Below are positions 18,838-26,467 of a stretch of 64,000 bases of DNA, piece after piece; positions within the stretch are counted from its first letter, which is position 1, and each line of letters opens with the position of its first letter. Below the pieces are notes generated by a model that was not told where the DNA came from, ran no database searches, and worked only from the letters and a program-made list of their open reading frames with translations. The position numbers and the translations under genes are program-made. This DNA comes from Rhizobium leucaenae USDA 9039 (GTDB lineage: Bacteria; Pseudomonadota; Alphaproteobacteria; Rhizobiales; Rhizobiaceae), in contig NZ_AUFB01000020.1 of NCBI RefSeq assembly GCF_000426285.1, positions 45,603 to 109,602 of the forward strand. Direction: 5' to 3'.

Positions 18838-19856
18838 GCGCGCTGGTGACTCTCGCGAACGACCAAGCCCAAGTCTTGTACGGGTCGGTTGATGCGTACC
18901 TCTCGACCTGGGTCGGTGAGGACACGGCCCGCCAGGGCGTGGCGGCGTTGATCAATGGTGTCTTGGATGCTGCCTGTCTTTTGTCCGAGCGCATTGCCGC
19001 GGGCTCCCTCGAGGGCGATCCTGCGCGCCTGGTGGGATCCAATTCCGACGGTGATGCGCAAAAGGCCATCGATGTCTCGTCGCACGAATTGTTTATCGAG
19101 ATTCTGGAACGAGCAGGGGCCGCGCAGGTCCTGTCGGAGGAGGCGGACGCGCCGCTTCTGTTTAAGGGCCAGAGTTTCGCCGTGGCGATCGATCCGATCG
19201 ACGGTTCGGGAAACGTCGGATTGGGTACACCCGTCGGGACGATCTTCTCGATCCTCCCACTTAGCGAAGCGGAAGACCCTTTTCTGCTCCCCGGAAAGCG
19301 ACAGGTCGCCGCGGGTTATGTTTCCTTCGGCAATACGGTGGATCTGGGCTTCTCGGTAGGGGAGGGTGTGCTGCTGGCGACGATGCATCCGCAGACGGGC
19401 GAATTCTTGATCGTGAGAAGGCAGGTCCAAATACCTCGTGACACATCGGAGCTTGCATATAACGCCTCCAACCACCGTCACCTTCAACCTGGTCTGAGCT
19501 TGTATCTTCAGGATTGTTTGGCTGGCAAGGACGGAGCGCGTGGCCGCGATTTCAACATGCGCTGGCTCGGGTCAGCCGTCGGCGAGCTCCACCGGATCCT
19601 GCTCAGGGGCGGTGTATTTTTCTACGCCGCCGACAAACGACCGGGGTACCAAAGTGGGCGGCTTCGCCTGGTTTACGAGGCAAACCCCATCGCGTTCCTG
19701 ATGGAGCAGGCCGGAGGGCTGGCGACGGATGGCATTTCGGCGATCCTCGATAAGGTTCCGGCCTCCCACCATTGCCGCACGCCGCTGGTCTTCGGTTCGG
19801 CTACCGAGGTCGAATTGATCGCAAGCTATCTCGATTCCAATCCAACCAGCGAGTGA
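18834..19856 (+). CDS. fbp: Class I fructose-1,6-bisphosphatase (possible sedoheptulose-1,7-bisphosphatase)
   Basis: A 340-residue class I FBPase. The metal-binding loop IDPIDGSGNVGLGTPVGTIF is near residue 118, the substrate-binding RWLGSAVGELHR follows near 242, and LVYEANPIAFLMEQAGG near 280, where family members bind the sugar bisphosphate. Family enzymes hydrolyse fructose 1,6-bisphosphate and often sedoheptulose 1,7-bisphosphate. Beside transketolase and a CBB-type aldolase, the second activity would complete a route from erythrose 4-phosphate to sedoheptulose 7-phosphate. The start overlaps the transketolase stop. Confidence 0.92.
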   Translation: MSALVTLANDQAQVLYGSVDAYLSTWVGEDTARQGVAALINGVLDAACLLSERIAAGSLEGDPARLVGSNSDGDAQKAIDVSSHELFIEILERAGAAQVLSEEADAPLLFKGQSFAVAIDPIDGSGNVGLGTPVGTIFSILPLSEAEDPFLLPGKRQVAAGYVSFGNTVDLGFSVGEGVLLATMHPQTGEFLIVRRQVQIPRDTSELAYNASNHRHLQPGLSLYLQDCLAGKDGARGRDFNMRWLGSAVGELHRILLRGGVFFYAADKRPGYQSGRLRLVYEANPIAFLMEQAGGLATDGISAILDKVPASHHCRTPLVFGSATEVELIASYLDSNPTSE

Positions 19857-19862
19857 GATTTC

Positions 19863-20912
19863 ATGGCCAGGATTACTCTTCGCCAACTGTTAGACGACGC
19901 TGCAGAACAAGGCTACGGCGTCCCGGCGTTCAACATCAACAATATGGAGCAGGCGCTCGCCATTATGGAAGCGGCAGATGACACGGATTCGCCTGTCATT
20001 CTGCAGGCGAGCCGTGGGGCGCGGGCCTATGTCAACGACATCATGCTCAAACACATGATGGATGCGGTGACGGAGATCTACCCGCATATTCCGGTGTGCG
20101 TCCATCTCGACCACGGGAATGAACCCAGCACCTGCGTCACTGCAATCCAACATGGCTTTACGTCAGTGATGATGGACGGGTCGATCCGCGCGGACGGGAA
20201 GACGCCGGCGGACTGGGAGTATAACGTTAAGGTCACGAAAGACGTCAGCGAGATCGCTCATTGGGCAGGCGTCTCGGTGGAAGGGGAGCTTGGTGTTCTA
20301 GGCTCGCTGGAGACCGGTATGGGCGAAGCCGAAGACGGTCACGGCTTTGAAGGCAAGCTCGATCCGCATCAGCTTCTGACCGATCCGGACGACGCCGCGA
20401 AATTCGTCAAGGAGACGAAGGTGGACGCGCTTGCCGTCGCAATGGGGACGAGCCATGGCGCGTACAAATTCTCACGTCGCCCAGACGGAGATGTTCTCGC
20501 AACGGATGTTATCGAGGCGATCCACCGGAAGCTGCCGAACACGCATCTCGTCATGCATGGTTCTTCGAGCGTGCCGGAGGAGTTGCAGGAAATTTTCAAT
20601 CGGTTCGGCGGCCAGATGAAGCCGACCTGGGGCGTACCGCTCGAGGAAATTCTGCGGGGCATCCGGCACGGCGTGCGAAAGGTCAACATCGACACGGATT
20701 GCCGCATTGCCATGACCGGGCAGGTGCGCAGAGTGCTGGCCGACGATCCGACTGAATTCGATCCCCGCAAGTACTTGAAGCCCGCGATGACGGCTCTTTC
20801 AAAGCTTTGTCGCGAAAGATTCGAAGCCTTCGGAACGGCCGGACGCGCAAGCTCTATCGACGTCATCCCGCTTTCAGAGATGGCGAAGCGGTATCGGGCC
20901 GGATCACTTTAG
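19863..20912 (+). CDS. fba: Class II fructose/sedoheptulose-bisphosphate aldolase (CbbA type)
   Basis: A 349-residue zinc aldolase of the long CBB subtype. Motifs include AFNINNMEQALAIMEAA, the metal site VCVHLDHGNEPST near residue 80, SVMMDGS, SVEGELGVLGSLETG, the substrate segment MHGSSSVPEELQ, and VRKVNIDTDCRIAMTG. It joins dihydroxyacetone phosphate to glyceraldehyde 3-phosphate or erythrose 4-phosphate, or does the reverse. It starts 6 bp after the FBPase stop. With the two isomerases downstream it can condense the erythrose 4-phosphate they make. This is a pathway inference, not shown by sequence. Confidence 0.93.
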   Translation: MARITLRQLLDDAAEQGYGVPAFNINNMEQALAIMEAADDTDSPVILQASRGARAYVNDIMLKHMMDAVTEIYPHIPVCVHLDHGNEPSTCVTAIQHGFTSVMMDGSIRADGKTPADWEYNVKVTKDVSEIAHWAGVSVEGELGVLGSLETGMGEAEDGHGFEGKLDPHQLLTDPDDAAKFVKETKVDALAVAMGTSHGAYKFSRRPDGDVLATDVIEAIHRKLPNTHLVMHGSSSVPEELQEIFNRFGGQMKPTWGVPLEEILRGIRHGVRKVNIDTDCRIAMTGQVRRVLADDPTEFDPRKYLKPAMTALSKLCRERFEAFGTAGRASSIDVIPLSEMAKRYRAGSL

Positions 20913-20955
20913 GTCGGGCAGCGTCAACTGAAATGGAAACGCGGTGAAGCGGGAC

Positions 20956-21723
20956 ATGACCGAGAAGAAACGCATCTGGATTGGCACCAGCTGGAAGATG
21001 AACAAGACACTGGCCGATGCCGAGCATTTTGTGCGCGATCTCAAGGCAAGCTCGACGGATCATCCACGCATCCAGCGCTTCGTCATTCCGGCTTATACAG
21101 TTCTTCGCGAGGTTAAGGCGATGCTCGCGGGAACCTCCGTGAAGGTTGGCGCGCAGAATATGCATTGGGCCGAACGGGGCGCCTGGACGGGCGAAGTCTC
21201 GCCGCTGATGCTGAAGGACTGCAAGCTCGATCTGGTCGAACTCGGCCACTCTGAGCGGCGTGAACATTTCGGCGAGACTGATGAAGCAGTGGCTCTGAAG
21301 ACAGAAGCCGCCGTCCGGCACGGTCTCATTCCGCTCATCTGCATAGGTGAGACGCTAAAAGACCGCGACAGCGGAAACGCGGCCGAGATTTTGGCGACGC
21401 AGGTGCGTGGAGCGCTTTCGAAGCTGACCGCTCCGCAGAAGGATGCCGAGATCCTCCTTGCGTATGAGCCCGTCTGGGCCATCGGCGAGAAAGGCGTTCC
21501 GGCAACCGCTGATTACGCTGACGCGCGTCAGGGCGAAATTGTCGCCGTCGCCGCGGAGGTGATTGGCCGAAAAATCCCGTGTCTCTATGGCGGTTCGGTC
21601 AATCCCGAGAATTGCGAAGAACTGATCTCGAGTCCGCACATAGACGGACTTTTCATCGGCCGTTCGGCGTGGAGCGTCGAAGGATACCTCGACATTCTTC
21701 AGAAATGCGCCGCCAAACTCTAA
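20956..21723 (+). CDS. eryH: Triosephosphate-isomerase-family L-erythrulose-1-phosphate isomerase (EryH/LerI type)
   Basis: A 255-residue TIM-barrel isomerase with the catalytic Lys in IGTSWKMNK (Lys14), His in ELGHSERR and Glu in AYEPVWAIGEKG. The opening GTSWKMNKTLADAE and the C-terminal GLFIGRSAWSVEGYLDIL match EryH/LerI proteins rather than housekeeping TpiA, which usually opens GNWKMN. EryH converts L-erythrulose 1-phosphate to D-erythrulose 4-phosphate. I favour the ATG at 20956; the GTG at 20944 would add four residues (MKRD). The next gene is EryI-like, the usual partner, but no eryA, eryB or eryC is present. Confidence 0.85.
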   Translation: MTEKKRIWIGTSWKMNKTLADAEHFVRDLKASSTDHPRIQRFVIPAYTVLREVKAMLAGTSVKVGAQNMHWAERGAWTGEVSPLMLKDCKLDLVELGHSERREHFGETDEAVALKTEAAVRHGLIPLICIGETLKDRDSGNAAEILATQVRGALSKLTAPQKDAEILLAYEPVWAIGEKGVPATADYADARQGEIVAVAAEVIGRKIPCLYGGSVNPENCEELISSPHIDGLFIGRSAWSVEGYLDILQKCAAKL

Positions 21724-21734
21724 GGAGAAAAAAC

Positions 21735-22199
21735 ATGAAGGTAGCCGTTGCAGGAGACAGCGCTGGCGAAGGTCTTGCCAAGGTTTTGGCCGAACACCTG
21801 AAAGGCCGCTTCGACGTGTATGAAGTGTCCCGGACCGATGCAGGCCCAGATGCTTTTTATGCCAATCTGTCCGAACGCGTGGCCTCGGGCGTTCTCGATG
21901 GCACGTATGACAAGGCGATTCTCGTTTGCGGAACCGGAATCGGCGTCTGCATCGCAGCAAACAAGGTCCCGGGCATCCGGGCCGCTCTGACGCACGACAC
22001 CTACTCCGCCGAGCGCGCTGCCCTTTCAAATAACGCGCAGATCATCACGATGGGCGCCCGTGTGATAGGATCGGAGCATGCCAAGGCGATCGCCGAGATG
22101 TTCCTGGGCAAAACGTTCGACGAACGTGGCCAATCAGCGGGCAACGTCAGGGCGATCAACGATCTGGACAGCAAGTATCATCCCGGCGCACCGACCTAA
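21735..22199 (+). CDS. eryI: RpiB-family D-erythrulose-4-phosphate isomerase (EryI/DerI type)
   Basis: A 154-residue RpiB/LacA-LacB-fold isomerase. The opening VAVAGDSAGEGLAKVL replaces the GSDHAG of ordinary RpiB, and the active-site Cys lies in LVCGTGIGVCIAANK. These features fit EryI, which converts D-erythrulose 4-phosphate to D-erythrose 4-phosphate. The gene begins 11 bp after the EryH stop with a good AAGGAG site. The pair would feed erythrose 4-phosphate to the transketolase and aldolase encoded just upstream. Confidence 0.87.
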   Translation: MKVAVAGDSAGEGLAKVLAEHLKGRFDVYEVSRTDAGPDAFYANLSERVASGVLDGTYDKAILVCGTGIGVCIAANKVPGIRAALTHDTYSAERAALSNNAQIITMGARVIGSEHAKAIAEMFLGKTFDERGQSAGNVRAINDLDSKYHPGAPT

Positions 22200-22259
22200 G
22201 CCGCTAGTCGGATAGGCGCAGATCGACCCGGCTGGCACGCCTTGACCGCTGATCGTCCT

Positions 22260-22284
22260 GGCCCGCCTGGGAATGGGGCGGGCC
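22260..22284 (+). terminator. GC hairpin between convergent genes
   Basis: GGCCCGCC and GGCGGGCC form a perfect 8-bp stem with a 9-base loop, 60 bp past the eryI stop. There is no T-run on either side, so termination is possible but not certain. Confidence 0.4.
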
Positions 22285-22400
22285 GTGCGCCTCCGCATCG
22301 AGGCTCAGCGGCCGCCTCGGTTAAACAGTCCACTGTGATATTACGCCCAGGACCAAAAACAAGGCATCCCTAATCACACAAGGAAGACCAGGAACCCCCG

Positions 22401-23102
22401 TCATTTCAGCAACGACGTGCGGAAGTGCTCCATGTTCTCCTCGACGCTCTCGCGGCTAAGGTCGCCGGTCTTCCTGTCGCGGATCATTTCGAACATGTGT
22501 TCATGAAGCCCGACAGCCCGCCACTTGCCACTGACCTCAAGCGATTTTTGGACCCATGGTGCGACCATGTTCAGCACGAAATCCGCAACCACGGCGATCA
22601 ACGGGTTTCCCGCAGCCTTGTATATGGCTCGATGAAAGTCGAGGTCGGCCTTGAGCAGTTCTTCGATCGGGGAGTTCGGATCATCCGACAGTCTCTTCAG
22701 CCGGTCGATGCACTCCCTCATGATGGCAAGATCTTCGTCTGTGCGCCGCAACGAGGCGAGTTCCGAACAGTTGCGGTCGAACACGAACCGCAGTTCCATC
22801 AGCATTTCGGGCGTCGAACTCTGAAGATAGAGCTGGAACATCGCAAGCGGCATTGCCGGAAGGCCTTCGTCTTTCCGGATATAGTTGCCAAAGCCGTGTC
22901 GGGTCTCGACGAGACCCGACACGGCAAGTGTTTTGATCGCCTCCCTAATCGGAGTACGGCTGATGCCGAGCAACTGAGCCAGCTCCTTTTCATTGGGAAG
23001 TTTGTCGCCGGGCCCAAGGTTTCCTTTGGCAATTTCGCCCGTGATATAGTCGAGCGCAATGTCCAACCTGCTTGGGATTTTTTTGGGGTCAACAGACAGC
23101 AT
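22401..23102 (-). CDS. GntR-family regulator, FCD subfamily (likely regulator of the sugar-acid island)
   Basis: A 233-residue protein. The winged helix has LLGISRTPIREAIKTLAVSGLVETRHGFG. The FCD domain shows the metal-type Asp and His pattern (ADLDFHRAIYKAAGN, LHEHMFEMI, NMEHF), typical of regulators sensing sugar acids such as galactonate or glucuronate. An inverted repeat GGTACGAGGTCATACC lies 34 bp upstream of the start, and related sites stand before three other transcription units in the island. It is therefore the best candidate for a shared repressor. The ribosome site is weak (TAGGA). Confidence 0.9.
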   Translation of the reverse strand: MLSVDPKKIPSRLDIALDYITGEIAKGNLGPGDKLPNEKELAQLLGISRTPIREAIKTLAVSGLVETRHGFGNYIRKDEGLPAMPLAMFQLYLQSSTPEMLMELRFVFDRNCSELASLRRTDEDLAIMRECIDRLKRLSDDPNSPIEELLKADLDFHRAIYKAAGNPLIAVVADFVLNMVAPWVQKSLEVSGKWRAVGLHEHMFEMIRDRKTGDLSRESVEENMEHFRTSLLK

Positions 23103-23135
23103 TCCTAGTCACGCTCCAATCAGAAAATTGAGGAA

Positions 23136-23151
23136 GGTACGAGGTCATACC
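23136..23151. promoter_or_regulatory. GntR operator, site 1 (autoregulatory)
   Basis: GGTACGAGGTCATACC: two 7-bp half-sites (GGTACGA and the complement of GGTATGA) around a 2-bp centre. It lies directly before the GntR gene, so autoregulation is likely. Confidence 0.7.
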
Positions 23152-23205
23152 GCGTTTTGCGTTTTGCGACAAATGCCGAACGGTGGAACTGGCCACTTAT
23201 CGAAG

Positions 23206-24000
23206 TTATTCGCTGATCTGTCCCAGTCGCTTCGAGGCCTTTGGATCGAATGGGAACATGAGGCCAGCGGCCAAGAAGCCGCCGTCGACGTTCAGCGTGT
23301 GTCCCGTAATATAGGCAGCCTCGTCGCTCGCCAGGAACACCGCGGCGTCGGCGATTTCCGACGGCTCGCCGTAACGGCGTTGCGGAACAAGTCGATGATA
23401 GGCTTCACGAGTCTCGACCGTATGCATGACCTTCGACACCTCGGTTAATATCGGGCCGGGGGCGATGTTGTTGACGTTGATACCCGATTCGGCGAGTTCG
23501 ACCGCCATCACCTTCGTGAGGAGCTCGACGCCTGCCTTGGAGGCGCCATAAGCGGAACGGCCGACCCCGCCCTTTTGACCGGACAAGGAAGCGATGTTGA
23601 TGATTCTCCCGTAGCCCTTGGCCGCCATGATCCGCGCGAAAGCCTGCGCTACGAGAAATGTCCCCGTCAGATTGATCCGGACAACACGCTCGAATTCCTC
23701 CCTCGAGCTTTCAAGGAACAAGGTGGTCGCGCCCACGCCTGCGTTATTAACGAGTATCTCGACTGTACCGAACCGGCCGACTGCTTCCTTAACGATAGCC
23801 TCGACGTCTTCATCGACCGAAATATCGGCGCGGACGGCCAGCGCCCGGTCGCCAAGCCGGACCGCGGCCTCGTTAGCAACCTCCCGATCGCGGTCGACGA
23901 TGACGACGTTCGCGCCTTCGCGAACGTACGCTTCAGCGATTGCAAGTCCAATGCCTCGGCCGGCGCCGGTCACCACCGCAGTACGTCCAGACAGTCTCAT
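23206..24000 (-). CDS. Classical SDR oxidoreductase
   Basis: A 264-residue short-chain dehydrogenase: TGAGRGIGLAIA cofactor motif at residue 11, Asp at the end of strand two (VIVDRD, suggesting NAD), NNAG near 90, and catalytic Ser-Tyr-Lys (SLSGQKGGVGRSAYGASK). The ATG at 24000 is preceded by GGAGGACAAA; the frame extends further upstream into the promoter, which I reject. It is transcribed away from the kinase gene and shares its repeated operator half-sites. It could oxidise a sugar acid to its 3-oxo form, but this is only inferred from context. Confidence 0.9.
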   Translation of the reverse strand: MRLSGRTAVVTGAGRGIGLAIAEAYVREGANVVIVDRDREVANEAAVRLGDRALAVRADISVDEDVEAIVKEAVGRFGTVEILVNNAGVGATTLFLESSREEFERVVRINLTGTFLVAQAFARIMAAKGYGRIINIASLSGQKGGVGRSAYGASKAGVELLTKVMAVELAESGINVNNIAPGPILTEVSKVMHTVETREAYHRLVPQRRYGEPSEIADAAVFLASDEAAYITGHTLNVDGGFLAAGLMFPFDPKASKRLGQISE

Positions 24001-24026
24001 TTTGTCCTCCAATTCTTGAGATACGA

Positions 24027-24049
24027 GGTATAAGGTATAAGGTATGACC
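24027..24049. promoter_or_regulatory. Three tandem operator half-sites between SDR and kinase genes
   Basis: Three 7-bp units begin at 24027, 24034 and 24041: GGTATAA, GGTATAA and GGTATGA(CC). They lie exactly head to tail and match the half-sites of the inverted repeats elsewhere in the island. No good inverted partner is visible here, so binding may be cooperative on direct repeats. They sit between the divergent SDR and kinase genes, abutting the kinase promoter. Confidence 0.65.
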
Positions 24050-24078
24050 TTGACAGAGTTATGAGCCGCTTCTATTAG
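24050..24078 (+). promoter_or_regulatory. Sigma-70-type promoter of the kinase operon
   Basis: TTGACA at 24050-24055 and TATTAG at 24073-24078 are separated by 17 bp, an ideal spacing. The last operator half-site directly abuts the -35 box, so a bound repressor would block RNA polymerase. Confidence 0.6.
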
Positions 24079-24148
24079 TATTGTCAAGAGTGGAGCACGG
24101 CTGAAGTATGGAGGCAGATATCCTCGGCCGGGAGATTGGGAGAATTCG

Positions 24149-25501
24149 ATGCCATCAGCTGGTAGGCTCAAGGCCGTGTTTTACGGCGACGACTTCACGG
24201 GCTCGTCCGAAAATCTGGCGCAGTTCCATCGGAGCGGTGTGAAGGGCAAGTTGTATCTGGCGCGTCCTTCCGTAGAGAAAGCGGCCGCGGATTCTCGATC
24301 CTATGACGTTCTTGGTTTCGCCGGCACCGCGCGGGCATTGTCGGGAGTCGACCTCGATGAGGAACTCGACAGCGCCTTTTCGATCATGCGCACCCTCGAT
24401 AGTCCGTTCATTCAATACAAGATCTGCTCGACGTTCGACTCGTCCCCGACCGTTGGAAGCTACGGTGCCGTCCTGGAGCGCGCCGCAGCCCACTTCGGGA
24501 AAAGGGACGTTTCGGTCCTGGCCGCCACTCCGGACTTCGGGCGCTACACATGTTTCGGAAACCATTTCGCGCGCTTCGCCGACCGGATTGAGCGGCTTGA
24601 CCGTCACCCAAGCATGTCGTGCCATCCCAGGACGCCGATGCACGAGGCCGATTTGCGCAAACATCTGGCCGGGCAGACGGACAGGGAATTCATCAATGTC
24701 ACGCTGCCCATCATCCGGAACCGTTCAGCCATGGAAGACCGCGTGTTTAAGGCTTTCCAAGAGGGGGCAGGGGTCATTTTCGATGGCCTCGAAAACACTG
24801 ATCTCGCTGCTGTCGCCGATTTGCTTTGGGCGCGGTGTCCCAAGCTGCCTATGTTTGCGCTTGCGGCTCAAGGCCTTGCGCAACAACTTGGAGCGCTTTG
24901 GGCCCGTTCGGGGTTGCTATCTTCGTCCATGCCGGTGAAGACCGAAATCGCCGCAGTCGAAAATCTCTTGGTGTTATCCGGCAGCTGCGCCCTCCAGACT
25001 GGACGCCAGATCGCGGCGGCGGAAGCTGCGGGCTGGAAGATGGTCCACTTGGATGTTTCCAAGATAGAGTCAGACGACCAGGCTACGGCTGTTGCTCGAG
25101 AGGCCGCTCTAAAGGCGATCGAAGGCCTTGATCGTGGCCGCCCCACAATCATCTACACGGCCCGCGGAGAGTCGGGCCGCGTGACCGGTGGCGATGTGCC
25201 GGCGGAACGTTTGGGAGCCATCTACTGCGACGTTGTTCGGGCCGTGCGCCGCGTCATTTCCTTGCGCCGCATCGTTTTTTCCGGCGGGGACAGTTCGAGC
25301 TACGCGGTGCGGACAGTCGGAGCGGAAGCGCTCGAGATCGCAGTTTTCGATGAAGTTCAGAATTGCCATGTCTGCCGTCTGGAAGCGCCAGGAGATGCCG
25401 AGGTCGATGGCCTCGAAGTCATGCTGAAGGGTGGGCAGGTTGGTGGCGATGACTTCTTTCTGCGCGCCAAGGCGGGCACTGTGGGTTCAGTGGCGGCATA
25501 A
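24149..25501 (+). CDS. DUF1537 four-carbon acid sugar kinase family; 3-oxo-isoapionate kinase-like
   Basis: A 450-residue two-domain kinase. The N-terminal domain opens with VFYGDDFTGSSENL, the acidic sugar-acid-binding segment, followed by YKICSTFDSSPTVGS. The C-terminal nucleotide-binding domain has RIVFSGGDSSSYAVRTVG and a final LKGGQVGGDDFF. Characterised relatives phosphorylate sugar acids such as D-erythronate, 3-oxo-tetronates and 3-oxo-isoapionate (OiaK). The CSTFDSSP form and the presence of a RuBisCO-like gene in the same island favour an OiaK-like role: a 3-oxo acid made into the 4-phosphate. It lies 10 bp before the next gene and has its own promoter. Confidence 0.85.
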   Translation: MPSAGRLKAVFYGDDFTGSSENLAQFHRSGVKGKLYLARPSVEKAAADSRSYDVLGFAGTARALSGVDLDEELDSAFSIMRTLDSPFIQYKICSTFDSSPTVGSYGAVLERAAAHFGKRDVSVLAATPDFGRYTCFGNHFARFADRIERLDRHPSMSCHPRTPMHEADLRKHLAGQTDREFINVTLPIIRNRSAMEDRVFKAFQEGAGVIFDGLENTDLAAVADLLWARCPKLPMFALAAQGLAQQLGALWARSGLLSSSMPVKTEIAAVENLLVLSGSCALQTGRQIAAAEAAGWKMVHLDVSKIESDDQATAVAREAALKAIEGLDRGRPTIIYTARGESGRVTGGDVPAERLGAIYCDVVRAVRRVISLRRIVFSGGDSSSYAVRTVGAEALEIAVFDEVQNCHVCRLEAPGDAEVDGLEVMLKGGQVGGDDFFLRAKAGTVGSVAA

Positions 25502-25511
25502 GGATCGGGCG

Positions 25512-26399
25512 ATGCAAAAGAAGATCATCCTCGAAGCCAGGGTCAACGAGTACGCTCCGCGTACCTCCAACCCAAATATTCCATACACCGCCGACGAGAT
25601 CGTTGAGGCTGCTGTTGCCGCTCGGAAGGCCGGAGCGGCGATCCTCCATTACCACGCGAGAACTCCTGATGGAGGCGCGACCAATACCGTCGAAGCGAAT
25701 GCCGAAATCATCCGCAAGGTCAGGGGCGCCACCGACCTGCTCATCCTGCCCACTCTTGGCTTCATCTCGAACGACTCCGACGCCAAGAAACGCATCGACA
25801 CGGTGGCCACCCTGGCATTGGATCCGGCCACGCGGCCTGACATCGCTCCTATTGATACCGGATCGGCCAATCTCGAAAGTTGGGACACCGAAAAACGCAC
25901 ATTCGAAAACCCCGAGAGGCTTTATCTGAACACGACCGAAAGCCTCGCGCATTATGCGCGCACCTTGGCCGAAATACGCGTGAAGCCGAAACTGGTCTCG
26001 TGGTCCGTTGGATTTACACGTCGCGCCGTCGCCCTGATGGATGCAGGTCTCGTGACGGGTCCTGCTTACTTTCTCCTCCACCTCACGGGAGGGCGATACA
26101 TCACCGGGCATCCGCCAACCGAGGCTGGTCTGATGGCGCACCTTGCATTCCTCCCGGACGACAGACCGATCGAATGGACGGTGAATTGCCTGGGGGGCAA
26201 TCTACTGAACATCGCTCCTGCGATTTGCCGACTGGGCGGCCATATGGCGATTGGCATCGGCGATTACCCCTATCGTGAGCTCGGTACACCCACGAACGCC
26301 GATATAATATCCCGTGCTGTGGACGTCGCCCAAAAAGTTGGACGCGAGCCTGCCACACCGGACGAGGCGCGCGCGATCCTGAAATTAGAGAGCGCCTAG
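25512..26399 (+). CDS. Beta-keto acid cleavage enzyme homologue (BKACE, DUF849)
   Basis: A 295-residue TIM-barrel protein. BKACE enzymes use a metal ion to condense a beta-keto acid with acetyl-CoA and split the product. The metal-site HYHAR segment is near residue 46 and the early LEARVNEY is intact. The usual GLED segment that gives the third ligand is replaced by GIGDYPY near residue 250. The ATG at 25512 follows AAGGATCGGGCG; a longer frame reads back into the kinase gene. Co-transcription with a 3-oxo-acid kinase suggests an alternative fate for the same beta-keto acid, though the altered metal site leaves the activity open. Confidence 0.82.
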   Translation: MQKKIILEARVNEYAPRTSNPNIPYTADEIVEAAVAARKAGAAILHYHARTPDGGATNTVEANAEIIRKVRGATDLLILPTLGFISNDSDAKKRIDTVATLALDPATRPDIAPIDTGSANLESWDTEKRTFENPERLYLNTTESLAHYARTLAEIRVKPKLVSWSVGFTRRAVALMDAGLVTGPAYFLLHLTGGRYITGHPPTEAGLMAHLAFLPDDRPIEWTVNCLGGNLLNIAPAICRLGGHMAIGIGDYPYRELGTPTNADIISRAVDVAQKVGREPATPDEARAILKLESA

Positions 26400-26451
26400 A
26401 GCCAGCGCAAAATGCCGCGCGCTTACAGCGGCGTAGTTTTCGATTTCATGA

Positions 26452-26467
26452 GGTATGACGTCATATC
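26452..26467. promoter_or_regulatory. GntR operator, site 3 (ABC operon)
   Basis: GGTATGACGTCATATC, with one mismatched pair between its arms, ends at the base before the ATG of the ABC ATPase gene. A bound repressor would block transcription or translation start. The gene's ribosome site is poor, which makes the arrangement unusual. Confidence 0.65.

Noticed and set aside
15399..22199. Autotrophic CBB operon with CbbR
   Set aside because: No phosphoribulokinase or true RuBisCO is present, and the TIM- and RpiB-family genes are EryH/EryI-like.
20944..22199. Housekeeping tpiA and rpiB
   Set aside because: The N-terminal signatures (GTSWKMNK, AGDSAGEGLAKVL) are those of the erythrulose-phosphate isomerases, and the two genes are adjacent as in ery loci.
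22260..22284. Firm call of an intrinsic terminator
   Set aside because: The stem is good but no T-run follows on either strand, so it is listed only with low confidence.
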